DNA of 64,000 bases, from assembly GCA_030141605.1 (NCBI GenBank), contig JAQGDQ010000029.1:243501-307500 (forward strand), written 5' to 3'. Shown piece after piece: positions 24,691 to 36,350 of this stretch. The first letter of the stretch is position 1. Every line of letters starts with the position of its first letter. This DNA is from Tubiluchus corallicola. Its lineage: Eukaryota; Priapulida; Priapulimorpha; Priapulimorphida; Tubiluchidae. The notes beneath the pieces were generated by a model. The model was not told where the DNA came from and did not search any database. It saw nothing but the letters and a program-made list of their open reading frames with translations. Both the position numbers and the translations under genes were made by a program.

Positions 24691-25882
24691 ATTGACCTAG
24701 AAGCAGCACAGTAAGCTATGGGCTTGTATTACCATTTAGCCCTATCTTATTTGATAAAATCTCTAAGAATTAAATGTCCTTTTTAACTTTAACCAACTTA
24801 CAACAGTTAAAGTGGTTAAGAACTTACGTTTATTATTTTAGTTCAGTTTTAATGCTTCTGTTTTGCTCTACGATGACTTTTACAAATGGTCTTGAATGTG
24901 ATCTTCAAAGACACAAAACAACTTGTAAAAAATTGTAGTTCTCATCAAAGCTTTAATGTGAGAATATCTTCGAGGTGTTTTGTGTCAGATATCACTGTAG
25001 TCACGTGACACTCCAAGTTAAGCTACCGCCATTGAAATCATTAACGTTAAGTAAGAATGTAGTCATCAAATAAATAAACTTACTCCAATGCAAAAGAAAC
25101 ATGATTACTCACACTGAATAAAAATTCGTGCGGTGTTAATAAATGGGATATTCTTACACTAGGATGTATTTGGACTACTCACTGCAAACAGTAATGCATT
25201 TAGAATGATAAAAGAAAGTGATTTAAGGTTATCTACAGGCTAAGAAAGTGAAAAGGACCACATTCTAGGTTGCATTCCGTATAATAAAAAAGAATGGCTT
25301 AAGAGTATCTAGAGGCTAAGAAAGTGAATTTCTAAACGTAGTATTTTAATTACAAAATAAATTGCTTATAATTATGCTGCTTCCGAGCCTTTCAGCTACA
25401 TGGGTACTTGCTGCGAAATCGTCCCAGAAATCATAGAAAGGGTGCAATCATAAAAAAGAGTTGAATGGTCAGAGAGACATGCTGTATCGTGCAAACTTGA
25501 TGTTCATGAAGCAATAAGATGTTATTAATCGGTAGAGATCCATCGATTATTGATAGACTGATTAGACGTACTAACTTTCAAGGCAGTTTAAGCCACTAGT
25601 AAAGACACAGGACACAATATACAAAAGTGTGAAGTTGTCATAGAGAGAAAACTGAAGGATAGCCTTTAACATTGGTCCCACTGAAGATCTACCAATGTCA
25701 TTCACATCAAATACGAAGCAGTGAGCTTATTTGCAAACAAGGCTCGGGCAAACAAGACGTACTCTGTCTATAGAAAGAAAGAACTGGCACGAACATGGTT
25801 TTTACCAACTTGGGATTGCATACATTATATGGCTTCTCGTCTTGGTTTTACCACGAAATAGTTGGTTAGTCAGCATGTCCCA

Positions 25883-25950
25883 CCAAATATAATTAAGGTA
25901 ACTCTAGGACTCGTTTCTTACTTTTAGGCAAGGCATATTTCTACAAAGTT
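25883..25950 (+). repeat. 68-bp direct repeat, copy A
   Basis: This 68-base segment, from CCAAATATAATTAAGG to CTACAAAGTT, recurs at 26,147-26,214 with two substitutions. Copies start 264 bases apart. Its function and class are unknown. Confidence 0.93.
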
Positions 25951-26146
25951 GATCGCTGTTACAAGTTATAGGAAGAGCAGTAGTTTCACAGACCATTCCT
26001 CTGGAACCCTATGGAAAAGGTTTGGTAGTTTCGTAACCACTGCAAAAGTGGCATCACATTAAAAGTAAACGACTTTGTTCTTGCTTTTTGCTCACGATTT
26101 CATCAAAAGATGGGACTTGCTCCATAGGTGAATCAGCGAGTTTAGG

Positions 26147-26214
26147 CCAAATATAATTAAGGTAACTCTAAGACTCGTTTCTTGCTTTTAGGCAAGGCAT
26201 ATTTCTACAAAGTT
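26147..26214 (+). repeat. 68-bp direct repeat, copy B
   Basis: Second copy of the segment at 25,883-25,950. High identity points to a recent local duplication. Confidence 0.93.
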
Positions 26215-27480
26215 ATTGCATAATGCCTAGTTGTTGCATGTTTCTACATAATGCCCATATTGTCTTAAGTAGCAAAAGAGAACTGAATTATACTCGCATA
26301 AATATGTCACTGCACATAAGGGAACCGAAATATTTTTACATAATTAACGATACTTTGCTGCTGAATAACACAAAAACCTCTTCAAATTTTGCTTTAAAAT
26401 TTAAGAAATGAGTCACGACGGTATGTATGTGTCACTTGCGTCAGCACCTGACTGTGCCCCCTGAATGTCAACTCGCACATCCTAAGGATATGGATATCCC
26501 AGGTTAAGAACAGCCGGAAAGATAAATTAACTTTCTAGGCCGCTCCATTTCAGTACACTATATTAACGGTATAATATAATTTTTCTATAGCTTCAGCTGC
26601 GAAACAAATTATGTTGATACTCGGTAGAAACATTTGCTACTTCCGGCATTTTCCTCGTATATGTCTATATGACTTTATTTCCAGATCCCCAGGAGTCATC
26701 CATTTTGCTAGTCACACAACAGCAATTACTGCGTTTACAAAAACCCCGAGGCTTGTGAAAAGTGGGCAAATATAGTTGCCATTGTTCAAATTGAATTAGC
26801 AAAAAGTCAACCTGCTCTTTGTTATTTTTGTTCTTTAGAGGGTTTTGCAAACTTGCTTGAGAATGATCATGCTTCACCAGAATGTCTTTGATTAATGGCG
26901 GGAGACACTAATTAATTTATTAGCTAGTTAATCGGATCAAATAGGTTTTAAATTAATAGTAATTAAGTTCGACAACTTTTTTTACGTGTTGTAACAAACC
27001 TGGCATGTGTGCGTCATCTTTCAGAATGAGCCGAAATATCGTAATTTTGCTTAGTTTTAAGCTATTACAGTTCATAAACTTTAATACTATCGTTTATGTT
27101 AAAATAATTTCGGATAAAAAAGCTGTAATCAACAATCATATTTTAGCAATTCGCCAAAACGTCTCAATGTTTAGTCTTCACCGGAATGCAGTATTTATAA
27201 CGAATTTTATTAGTTCGTGGCTTTCGGATAAACCATGCAATTTAAGTTTGTGGAAACAAATTTATTTTATTATCACACAAATTAGATTGGATTAATTTTG
27301 CTTTGTTGAATTGATCCATGAAATTATAAAATGAATTTCAGATTTCCAGACCAATGTTGGCAAATGATCAAAAATCTATTTTTAAACATCTGGTTAACTA
27401 AAAAGTTCGAGTAGACAAATTTTTTTAACTATCACTCCTTTCTTTTCCTGCGCTTTCTTTCTCTCTTCCTCCTTCGCTCA

Positions 27481-27502
27481 TTTTCTCCCTCTCCCTCTCC
27501 CC

Positions 27503-27547
<45 letters not shown>

Positions 27548-27606
27548 TCTCTCTCTCTCTCCCTTCTCCCTCTTTCTCTATCTTTCTTTCTCTGTGTTCT
27601 CTGTGT
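27481..27606. repeat. (CT)n microsatellite
   Basis: A pyrimidine tract with a pure CT core from about 27,505 and imperfect CCCT/CTTT flanks. Confidence 0.95.
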
Positions 27607-28208
27607 TTTTTTACATCTCAATTTTGCCCGAATTCTCTGAGAAACCTCTGGAATAGTTAAACATACAAATCCTCCGCAAACAGCTTATTCCATTAGCTGA
27701 TTTATACGGTCGAACGATGAGTCATTATTGACGAATGACCAGTTTCGATTACTAATTTCATTCATGACTAGAGAAACACATAATAGTACGATAAGCTTAC
27801 CTGGTAAGATAACAGAATGCTATGGCATGTATTTTTAGGCCAACCAGGCAAAACCTGACCACACACAGCATGTAATTTCAGAAATCACATTAGGCCTGTT
27901 TTAATTTGACAAAACGAGCAACACTACTTTTCTGTATAAACTCTATCATCACTATTGTTTATTCTTCTCTATTCTCTATTCTTTAGCAGGTTGGTTGACC
28001 ATTAGAATTTTACAAATTTTTCGTCGGGGTTTTTCTGTCATGTTAGGAAAGGCAAGTTTTAGTCAAGTATTACTAAAGTATTGACCGTTCTGCTGCAGGA
28101 CCAATGCACAACAGTGAGCAAAATTAATGTTTTAGTGTGTTGGTTTTATGTATAATATGGTTACTCCCCTTAACTACAGTTAATTTTAATTTATTGTGTC
28201 CAAAGAGT

Positions 28209-28340
28209 TATTGCTACTGCTGCTGTTGGTGCTGGTACATGCGCTGGCGCTGTTGTTGTTATTGCTACTACTGCTGTTGTTGATGTTCTCGCTGGGGCTG
28301 TTGCTGCAACTGTTACTACTATTTTATTCTACCACTGCTA
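28209..28340. repeat. Interrupted CTG/TTG trinucleotide tract
   Basis: Repeated GCTGCTGTT, GCTGGTGCTG and TGTTGTTGTT words with interruptions form a degenerate trinucleotide region. Confidence 0.8.
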
Positions 28341-29910
28341 TTTTTGACACTAGATGATGTTCCTCACATTAATTAAGCCAGAACTCTTGAGCAGTTCCAC
28401 GTAAGCGCTAAATATGTAGACTCGTGTTTGCTTGCATAGGAAGACATGATTGATCATTAACGCTGGACATGCATGCACAGGGCGCAATCGATGGACATAA
28501 CTTGTTTGGGTCAGATGAAGTTTGCCTGTATTCACTATAGCAACACAAGACTGTAGAGCAAAATTTCGGAAATACATTATCATTAATTGTACGCTAACCC
28601 ATTTTTTAATTTCACCAATATAATTTAATGGTAATAAACGCTTTATTTCGAAACAAACCACGAGTACAGTTAACAAATCACAAACTTAAATAAACAACGC
28701 ACACATCAACACGTCATAAATATAAAGAATTTAGCACAAACCTGAGTAAACTGAGTCCAATAGTTTCACTTTTTTACCTGCGTCCACCTACAATTGCCCA
28801 AAAATAACTCAGATCAAAATATGTAAACCAAGAATAATTCTAAATTATATACAAAAGCAACTGCAAAATCGGACTCTCCGCTCTCGTCGGAGATAAAAAT
28901 ATTATTAATTTCAATTGTTATTGTTTTATTACGAAAAAAATCAGCTAAATAAATTAGTAGGGCAAATGATCAAACACATATTTGAACTTGTTGTCATACG
29001 AACATGTTAATTATTGTCATGTCAGCTCATTCAGGTATATACGTATGACAAGTCTTCTCTCACAGGAATGGAATTTGCTAAGATTCGTATCATATTTTTG
29101 GCCCCTACTGACCAATTTGGTCAATTTGTCATCAACTAATATTCATTACGAATAAAATAAAGCACAGAGTAAATAGCAGGTCTACATAACATCCTGTGGG
29201 GCTCAGACGCATACAGTTATAATAAATTATATGTGTGTTTGAGTTACCCAGTTTAGTAATACTGACTTCATGGTGTTTGGGTTTGTGTATAATGTTTAAT
29301 TTTTTCTTTGTGCAATGGTAACAATAAATTTAGTTTATAGTAACACGGTGTATATAGAGCAGTGTATAATATATAGCGCATACTGTAATATAATATTACT
29401 ATAGTAAACTAAATATTTATCTATCTATGATCAAAGGCAACCCCGACGTATCATCTATGTACATTGTACAACCTAAGACGTCCTTAATTGGCCTTGGTAC
29501 AACGTGACCCCTGGTATCTTCCGAGTGTCTAGTTCATCAGCATTCTATTGAACATTTTACAAGTGAGCCAGTGATCACAATCATTTATCTAGGTATCATG
29601 CACTTATAGTCAAAATAATTATAATGTGTTCTTTACATTGTCAGCGCGCTGAACTTGTATTAAAAACGAAAAACAAAATCATGATGAAAAAATTGCAATG
29701 ATTAAAAACTCTTTCGCCAATATCAACGTAACCCAGTGTGCAAAATACGTAATGCGTAATAAAATGAGTGATTACTTGTTAGTCAATGAATTAAAAACGT
29801 TCGTTCCAGTCCAGGCATAAAAATACTTAACAGTTTGCTATAACTTTGGTATCTATTGGATTTTTCACAAGTTTATCCCATTAGAGAACATATGCATTAT
29901 AAAATTTCCT

Positions 29911-29922
29911 GTTCTTTTTCAG
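29911..29922 (+). promoter_or_regulatory. Splice acceptor in the 5' UTR of the PDF gene
   Basis: GTTCTTTTTCAG ends three bases before the start codon. A polypyrimidine-AG of this quality so close to the ATG suggests that the 5' UTR is split by an intron, as is common for neuropeptide genes. The upstream exon was not located. Confidence 0.6.
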
Positions 29923-29925
29923 ATC

Positions 29926-30149
29926 ATGCCTTCTCAAAGAGTGGTAGTTTTGGGTTGTTTTTTAGTGTTTAATCTCTGTTTAGCCTGCGCACAAAACCAA
30001 GCACCTGGAGGACAAGAATTGCAATATTCAGAGCGTACAGTGAGTACTGGAAATTTTTATATATACAAAAACTAGAAAAATCCGTTTCACTGATTTTAAG
30101 AGAACAACCTAATTCTCCATTTTACTAACCATTACATATTCTGTTACAA

Positions 30150-30219
<70 letters not shown>

Positions 30220-31350
30220 GCACGCATCCAATACTCAGAGCAGTACCTACTTAACCTTAATGGCTATGGCGGGATGCAAACTTAAACCTATCTAATAATC
30301 ATTTATTGAACCGATTAAATGCAAATTTTCGTGAATATAGTCTCCCACTACGAGATAGATAACCGGAACCAGATACACAACCGCTCAGAAGCGATTCGCT
30401 TGTTGGATACCCACCCATTTACTAACTAAATCTACCGTTGTTTAGCTTTTATCAGTTAAATCAGTTAAAACGTTGTTAATTTTTTTATCGTATTGTAACA
30501 AAAAGTATTGATACCGGTGCAAACTAAAAACTTCAGAATGTGAAAGATGTGAAAAACAGCTTTCAAGTCGCGACTTTATCATTTGGTCATTTTCATCTGC
30601 GACGTGGGCAAAAAACGCCTTTGCTTTCAGTAGAGCGAATTGAAGGCTTCTGATCGACTAAACTTGGACTAAAGATTTTTAAAAAACTTTAACTCTATTT
30701 GTAATATCGCTTCAGAATAAGATTAATGTGATTTTCAATTTCATTAATTCAATTTAATCGCTTAAGTAGCAAAGATTTTTTATATTGTCTTTTGAATGTC
30801 AAATTGGGCGACAACGTCCACAAAACATGTTTTCCAGCATCATACTTTGTTATTATTACCAAGCTTTCGGTTCACAGAATAGGCCTTACCGGGCCGGATA
30901 TGAAAATGTTTTTCGTGATCGTCGCCATTAGTTTAAATAACCTATAAGGAGTCAAAGCATAGTGTCCCAGATCAATCGAAGTTATTGATTTGTAACATTG
31001 TGTACCTAATCAATTGAAATTACATGCATTGACTTTCTATTATGTGTTCCCAAATCAATTGAAATCACTGATTTTTAACATGATATCGTCAATCAACTGA
31101 AATTATCGATTTGTTAACCTGGTGTCCCGAATCAATTTAGCTAATGATTTTACTATTGCATTCATGTGAAAGCAGCATTATTAAACATAGAGCAATACTT
31201 CGCATTTTTTAGGCTATAGCAGAGTTAGCTGCTCAGATTTTCAAGTTAGCATTAGGCGACGATATGAAACCCAGCAAGCGTAACGCTGAATTAATCAACA
31301 GTTTACTTGGCATCCCGGACATAGGGCGCATTGGAAGACGACGCAAATAA
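29926..31350 (+). CDS. Pdf: Pigment-dispersing factor (PDF/PDH) neuropeptide precursor, two coding exons
   Basis: The coding exons are 29,926-30,039 and 31,213-31,350, joined in phase 0 across a GTGAGT...TTTTTTAG intron, and give 83 residues. Residues 1-22 form a signal peptide (MPSQR, then hydrophobic VVVLGCFLVFNLCLACA). Residues 23-60 are the precursor-related peptide with QELQYSER and AIAELAAQIFKLA, the same arrangement as in crustacean PDH precursors as I recall them. KR at 60-61 is the cleavage site. Residues 62-78 are NAELINSLLGIPDIGRI, residue 79 is the amidation Gly, and RRRK ends the protein. The N-terminal part agrees with PDF peptides (N-x-E-L-I-N-S-L-L), while the C-terminal PDIGRI is unusual. 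PDF is secreted by neurons and acts on a class B GPCR, in arthropods mainly in clock and locomotor control. An acceptor (TTTTTCAG) three bases before the ATG implies a 5' UTR intron. This start is the only ATG before the signal peptide. Confidence 0.9.
30153..30215. repeat. (CT)n microsatellite in the PDF intron
   Basis: Sixty-three bases of pure CT repeat, beginning about 113 bases downstream of the PDF splice donor. Confidence 0.95.
31282..31332 (+). other. Predicted mature PDF-like peptide
   Basis: Seventeen residues, NAELINSLLGIPDIGRI, lie between a KR dibasic site and G-RRR, so the predicted product is C-terminally amidated. Typical arthropod PDF/PDH is 18 residues ending near NDA-amide or TEA-amide. 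Here the peptide is one residue shorter and ends in Arg-Ile-amide. Confidence 0.88.
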
Positions 31351-31360
31351 ATGGCAAAAA

Positions 31361-31368
31361 GGTAAGAG
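31361..31368 (+). promoter_or_regulatory. Possible splice donor in the 3' UTR of the PDF gene
   Basis: AAAAAG|GTAAGAG occurs 11 bases after the TAA stop. If used, it creates a 3' UTR intron (too near the stop to provoke nonsense-mediated decay by the usual 50-base rule) or allows an alternative C-terminus only with skipping of the stop. No partner acceptor was assigned. Confidence 0.4.
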
Positions 31369-31903
31369 TTTCAACTGTAACGGTAACGTAAAACCTTATA
31401 CTGCTAACAGTTCTTTGCCTGCAGATACTTGATTTCATATCTGTCTAATTCACTCGTACAAATACTCGTTAATAACGATTTTAAAATGCGCAAAATTGCC
31501 GGATGTGTGAATCTGGCTTGACGTGTTGCTGCGACAAGAACGGCAACGGCAATCTGTTCAAATCGGGAAACTCTTTATGCACAATTGCTACTCTGACCTA
31601 TGCCCGCTGATGGGGAAAAGTAGTGGCGTTTTATCAGTTACCATTTTATCTTATTATTGAACTACATAAACTTTAAGGGAAAACTTTTTTAAGAGGGTAA
31701 CACACTCTGTTTATATTATTATTTATTCGACATACACATACATGTTTACAACAAACATATACATGCAGTTCAATTACATTAATTTCATTACTGCGTCCAG
31801 ATAACAAGTACGTGTTTTGCGTATCAACAACTATTTTTCATTCAAACATTAAAGCACAAGAAATTTTCAGTTTGGGTGTGCAAAACCATTCTTTCCCTCT
31901 TGA

Positions 31904-32083
31904 GCGGCGTTAACCAGACATTCGGAATGCACTATGCGGATTCCACCTGCGGAAAGAATCAGTAGGAAATGGCTGCAGGAAAAAATAACGCATAATACAG
32001 GTCCGGTAAACGGTGCATTGAGAGCAATATAAACCGATTTTATCCATTCCGCATCCGCATTTCGGATGTCTGGTAAACGCCGC
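31904..32083. mobile_element. MITE-like element with terminal inverted repeats
   Basis: The left end GCGGCGTTAACCAGACATTC and the right end, read in reverse complement GCGGCGTTTACCAGACATCC, match over about 30 bases with few differences. They enclose a 180-base non-coding unit with further GCGGAAT-type inverted words inside. I could not identify a clear target-site duplication, so the superfamily is open. Confidence 0.65.
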
Positions 32084-33434
32084 TTTATAGTTTCTCTGCT
32101 GTCCGGCGCGCAAATTTAAATATAAATCGAAATGTTCAGTTTTCTATCTTTTGCGTTTACTTTCATTGATCATATTGAATTTCAGTTTGTTAATGAAAAT
32201 GCGTTTATTCCGAGTTACTTTCATTTAATATTTTGTAAAAATTTCGGATGGTTAGAAAGTTTTTTCTCTGACGACTATGAAGAAATTATCGTCGAAATTT
32301 TAAATTTAGCTCAACGTACTGCAGCGTAACTGCCTTTAGAAATCTTTGCTGGCGGATTTCATTCGTTATATTATATTTTCGTTAATTTTATGCTTTTAAT
32401 TTTACATTGTTCTTCTGGTCTATAACAGCTAATACTGTTTATCATACGCCTGCATTGTGTAAAAGGAAAAGAAGGCCTGGCGAAAAAATTAATAACAGGT
32501 CAGCGAAGTTAAATGCTGTAAAAGCAGTCTTTAATGATTGACAGATCGTAGGAATCAACTTGATCACGTGACATCATTTTTTTCAGATCCAGGACACGGC
32601 TGATGGCATGTAAATAGTTGACGATTTTCAGTTACAGGCAAAAACCGGATACAATTATTTTTATACAAAAACTTAGTAGCTACAGTAGCAGCAGTTCAAG
32701 ACAAATCAATGATTTAGCTGTGATTATATGCTTGACTTTAATGATCGTGTAATTTATTTATTACTGAAATCTCTTACGTGTTTAATCAGATTAAGTAGTT
32801 GCAGTGTTATGATAAATGTTCAGTTTAGTTCCTGATGCGCTGCGCAATTCTACTGTTGCCCCAGATCAATTTGGCAGCGAGTAAGTCTGCTTAGATAATT
32901 GCTAATTTTTCCCTTAACTTATGACCAATGAAACATAGCTCATCTCTTAGGGAAGTTTGAATAGATATTAGAGGTGAATAGCTACTGTCCATAGCATTCT
33001 AAATAATTTCTACGATTAAGCTTTTGTTATTAAGAAACATGTAGTAATGTTAACCCTATGATACACCAAAGTGTCCAGCATCTGGAAGCGAGAAGGAACG
33101 TTGATATTGTGATTGATGAAACCAAAGATTTTGGCAGCAGACGCGGGTAACTTTTCCTATTTTTTGACCAACTGGCGTCCAGCGTCTGTTTCTCAACCAC
33201 AATGATGGCTGTGGGCATGTGAATTATTACACGAATAAATAACGTAAGAAAAGAAAGCATTACAAAAATAAATTTGATATAGACCCGTTTGTTTTTCTGT
33301 GAAGAACGTAGATATCGCGACGCCGAACGCTTTGATGTCAACATACTACCCAGTGAACGCTAGACCTTAGACGCTGGAAGCCAGTGGCCAGACTCTGGAC
33401 GTTTTTGTGTTCATACGGTCTATAGTCTATGCAG

Positions 33435-33622
33435 TGTATTGCCTGCCCCATAATACTAGTTAAAAATCTAACAGTTTGTTTGATAAACAAAGTTAATAAC
33501 ATGCTAAATAACTAATGCAGGAGAAAGTAACTTTTATGCAATGCATACAAGTATCTAAAAAATAAATGTAGGCATTTTCGATGTGCCCTAAAATATGTTG
33601 AATCATTTAAACATTGACATCA
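33435..33622. repeat. Interspersed repeat, copy A (partner 35,001-35,186)
   Basis: The ordered matches ATAATACT..AAAAATC, TAACA-ATGCTAA-TAACT-ATGCAGG, ACTTTTATGCA, AAAAAATAAATGTAGGCATTTT, and GTTGAA..TTTAAACA-TGACA are shared with 35,001-35,186 in the same orientation. The copies are well diverged. Confidence 0.75.
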
Positions 33623-35000
33623 TATAAAAAAATCTGTAAAAAATAAATGAATTCACCTTTGGCTTTATTTCAACCTCTGCTGTTGACTATATTGTACACG
33701 TTGTTACTTTAGACATTCTGTTTTTATTCGTAATAATAATAATACTAATAATTAAACAATTACATGGTTAAAGGCAACCTATAATAGTATGACTAAATTT
33801 TATGCTTCCGGTTTGTTTTTAAATGTCAAATTGCCAACATTTTTATTTTATTATAGTAAAATTATTCGTACTTCAATAATTATAGTTGTTGTACCGGAAT
33901 TCGTCAAAAGATCACTATCAGGGTCAGATGGTTTTAGAATCATTATACTACGATACAGATTATTTGAAACCAAAGTATGATTTGACAGTTGCAATTGTAA
34001 CGTCATTTGTACGTCATTTCTTAGGCTGCAAATTTTTGCTTTTCCAACATTTCATTATTTCATTAATATATAGAGAAAAGTTATGAAAAGATCAAATTGA
34101 ATACAGCTGGGTTGAAAGAATTGTAATTTGTTTCGACTTGATTTTGCTGTCTTAGAACATATAAATCCACATTAAATATATTTACATTAGTACATTTACT
34201 TGTTCACTAAAGATATCATATACACACGTACCCTTATAAAGGCTACAAATTCCAAAAATTCCGCATCATCTCAGCACTAGAAAGGGACGTATTAGATCAG
34301 GGCTATTTTAAAATTGTAGAAGCGTCGGGAATTAATTTTTATTTGTAGAAAACATGCGGAACAACGCACGAGGAATGGCAGATAACGGATAGTTTGAGGC
34401 AGTAATTTTTTTAGGTAATTGTTAGACGTTAATCTTTATTGAACATATAATGTAAATAAGCAAACGCTTTATCAGCCTAAGCCAGCTCAACAGTACTGTC
34501 GCAAAAAGACTAGCAAATAACAAGCCAGACATCACTTTTAAGATCATTAGCGTGTTTACTAGCGTGATATAACACCATTAACCAAGGTTTGTCTGAGCAG
34601 CACAGGCCAAACCTGCAATTTATTTTAATGCAGGTGAATCGAGTGAAGGCTGAATTAACTGAGCCTCAGATGCCTATAAATCAAAATATTTGTTTTCTAT
34701 TACCTATTAGTTAATGCGTATAATTAACAACTGACAAGCAGTATTCTCTGTTACAAATCAAAGGTAAAGCATATGGCAATCGATCAATATGAAATTCTTC
34801 ACCTTTAAATACCAAAATATAAATTGAAAATGAGTGCTGGAGCTGAAAGGAGAAATCTCGCTCAGCGGTAATTAATCAAAATAAAAAGAAAATAAGTTTT
34901 CACCTATAATGTGTTATTAATTAACTGTAATATCTCACTCACACGTATCATGTCATAGCTAAATTGTAATGTTCAAAATGATTCTACCAGAAAATACATA

Positions 35001-35186
35001 TTGTGTTACCTGCCTCACAATAATACTTAAAAATCAAGTTGCTTGTTGACAAATAAAATTAACAAAATGCTAAGTAACTGATGCAGGCGAATATGACTTT
35101 TATGCAGGAAATACAGACATAAAAAATAAATGTAGGCATTTTTGAAGTGCACTGAAAAACATGTTGAAACCTTTAAACACTGACAC
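35001..35186. repeat. Interspersed repeat, copy B (partner 33,435-33,622)
   Basis: Second copy of the unit, about 1.57 kb from the first. The overlapping minus-strand reading frame (35,100-35,381) is probably a by-product. No transposase-like coding is visible. Confidence 0.75.
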
Positions 35187-36265
35187 TAATAACATGCAGT
35201 TCGTAAACAAACGAATAACTTCAAATAAAAGGACTACCATGAGGAGATAACATAATTTCAAAAATTTTGGTGCAAAGACCCACCAGTTATCCACTAACGT
35301 AAAAAAGTAAGTTACATCCTCAGAAAGTCTGCACTCCGTTGAGCAAGTCCACACTAGCAAAACAGTGGGAAAGTGGTTCAAACCAAGTCATTAATAGCCA
35401 GAAACTAAAGTCCTTCAGAACGATATACTATTAAAAGTTAATTTATTTTCTGATACAAACAAAACAGAGCTCGTTTTTAAAGAGTTCAAGATCTATACTT
35501 GGTAATTTAGGCAATTGATTAATGCATCCATGTCTGCTCTCGCTGCAGTACATTATTCTCGTTTTCTAAAATTTCTCATATTCTTTTGCACAGTCTCTAA
35601 CTGAGAAGCCACCAGCGTTAGCCAGCACGGGGTTAGATTTGCTGAAGAAAGCTTAGGCGTTAGTTGCGCTTGGTTTTTGCTATTTAATCAGTTTTACAAT
35701 AAGTCAACTAGTTACATTTTCGTCGGTTAAGCATTTTTCAAAAAAAAATACAAATCATATGTTCAAACGAATTTGACAAGCAAACTGACACTGATTTTGG
35801 GGCAAAATAGTTTCGCATTGGATACCTTTTTCACAATCATCTACTTCATCAAAACACAACCCTCCTATTCCACAAATGAATTTCCTAAGCTATTAAGTCC
35901 ACTTGTTCCACAGACTTGTTATTTATAAAAGTGCCGGCACTCATATTTTTCTGCAGGCCCATTCTTGGGTTTGTTTAAACCTGGTAACTAGCAACGCCAG
36001 TGACAATACCAGTGGCGTGACAATTAGTAATTGATAAAAGAGTAACTACCCTCTATTCGTTCATGATCTCACTCATTACACACAAAATAGAATAAAACTT
36101 AATGCTTGTCTTACACTATCTCAAAAGTTCCCTTCTCTGCATTACAAAATTATCATTGTTGAAACAAGAAGTTATGAAGAAACGAAAACACGTGATTGCG
36201 TTTTTAGATCGAAACGGAAAGCAAAACCACAAGCAGGGGATAGAAAACCGTGTCAAATTATTTAA

Positions 36266-36350
36266 TACAACAACGGCAATAACGACAACGACAACAGCAA
36301 CACAAAAAGCTACAGCAACGTAAAACAAAAACAACAGCAATAACAACAAA
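36266..36350. repeat. (CAA)n-type microsatellite, imperfect
   Basis: Repeated ACAACAACGGCAATAAC and ACAACAGCAA words form a degenerate trinucleotide tract. The Val/Leu/Cys-rich minus frames over it are artefacts. Confidence 0.8.

Larger units (their letters stand above)
24700..29900. other. Non-genic stretch upstream of the PDF gene
   Basis: No protein-coding gene is supported. It contains a near-identical 68-base direct repeat (25,883 and 26,147), a CT-rich microsatellite (27,481-27,606), a CTG/TTG-type trinucleotide tract (28,209-28,340) and ordinary AT-rich sequence. The promoter and non-coding first exon(s) of the PDF gene presumably lie somewhere in its right-hand part, but I cannot place them. 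The minus-strand frame at 28,350-28,676 has no motif and is not called. Confidence 0.5.

Noticed and set aside
28350-28676. 108-residue minus-strand frame upstream of PDF
   Set aside because: No recognisable motif, no splice context and no signal of repeat-encoded protein; likely chance in this region.
32132-32329. 65-residue plus frame downstream of PDF
   Set aside because: No signal peptide or dibasic sites, no splice signals and no motif; probably chance.
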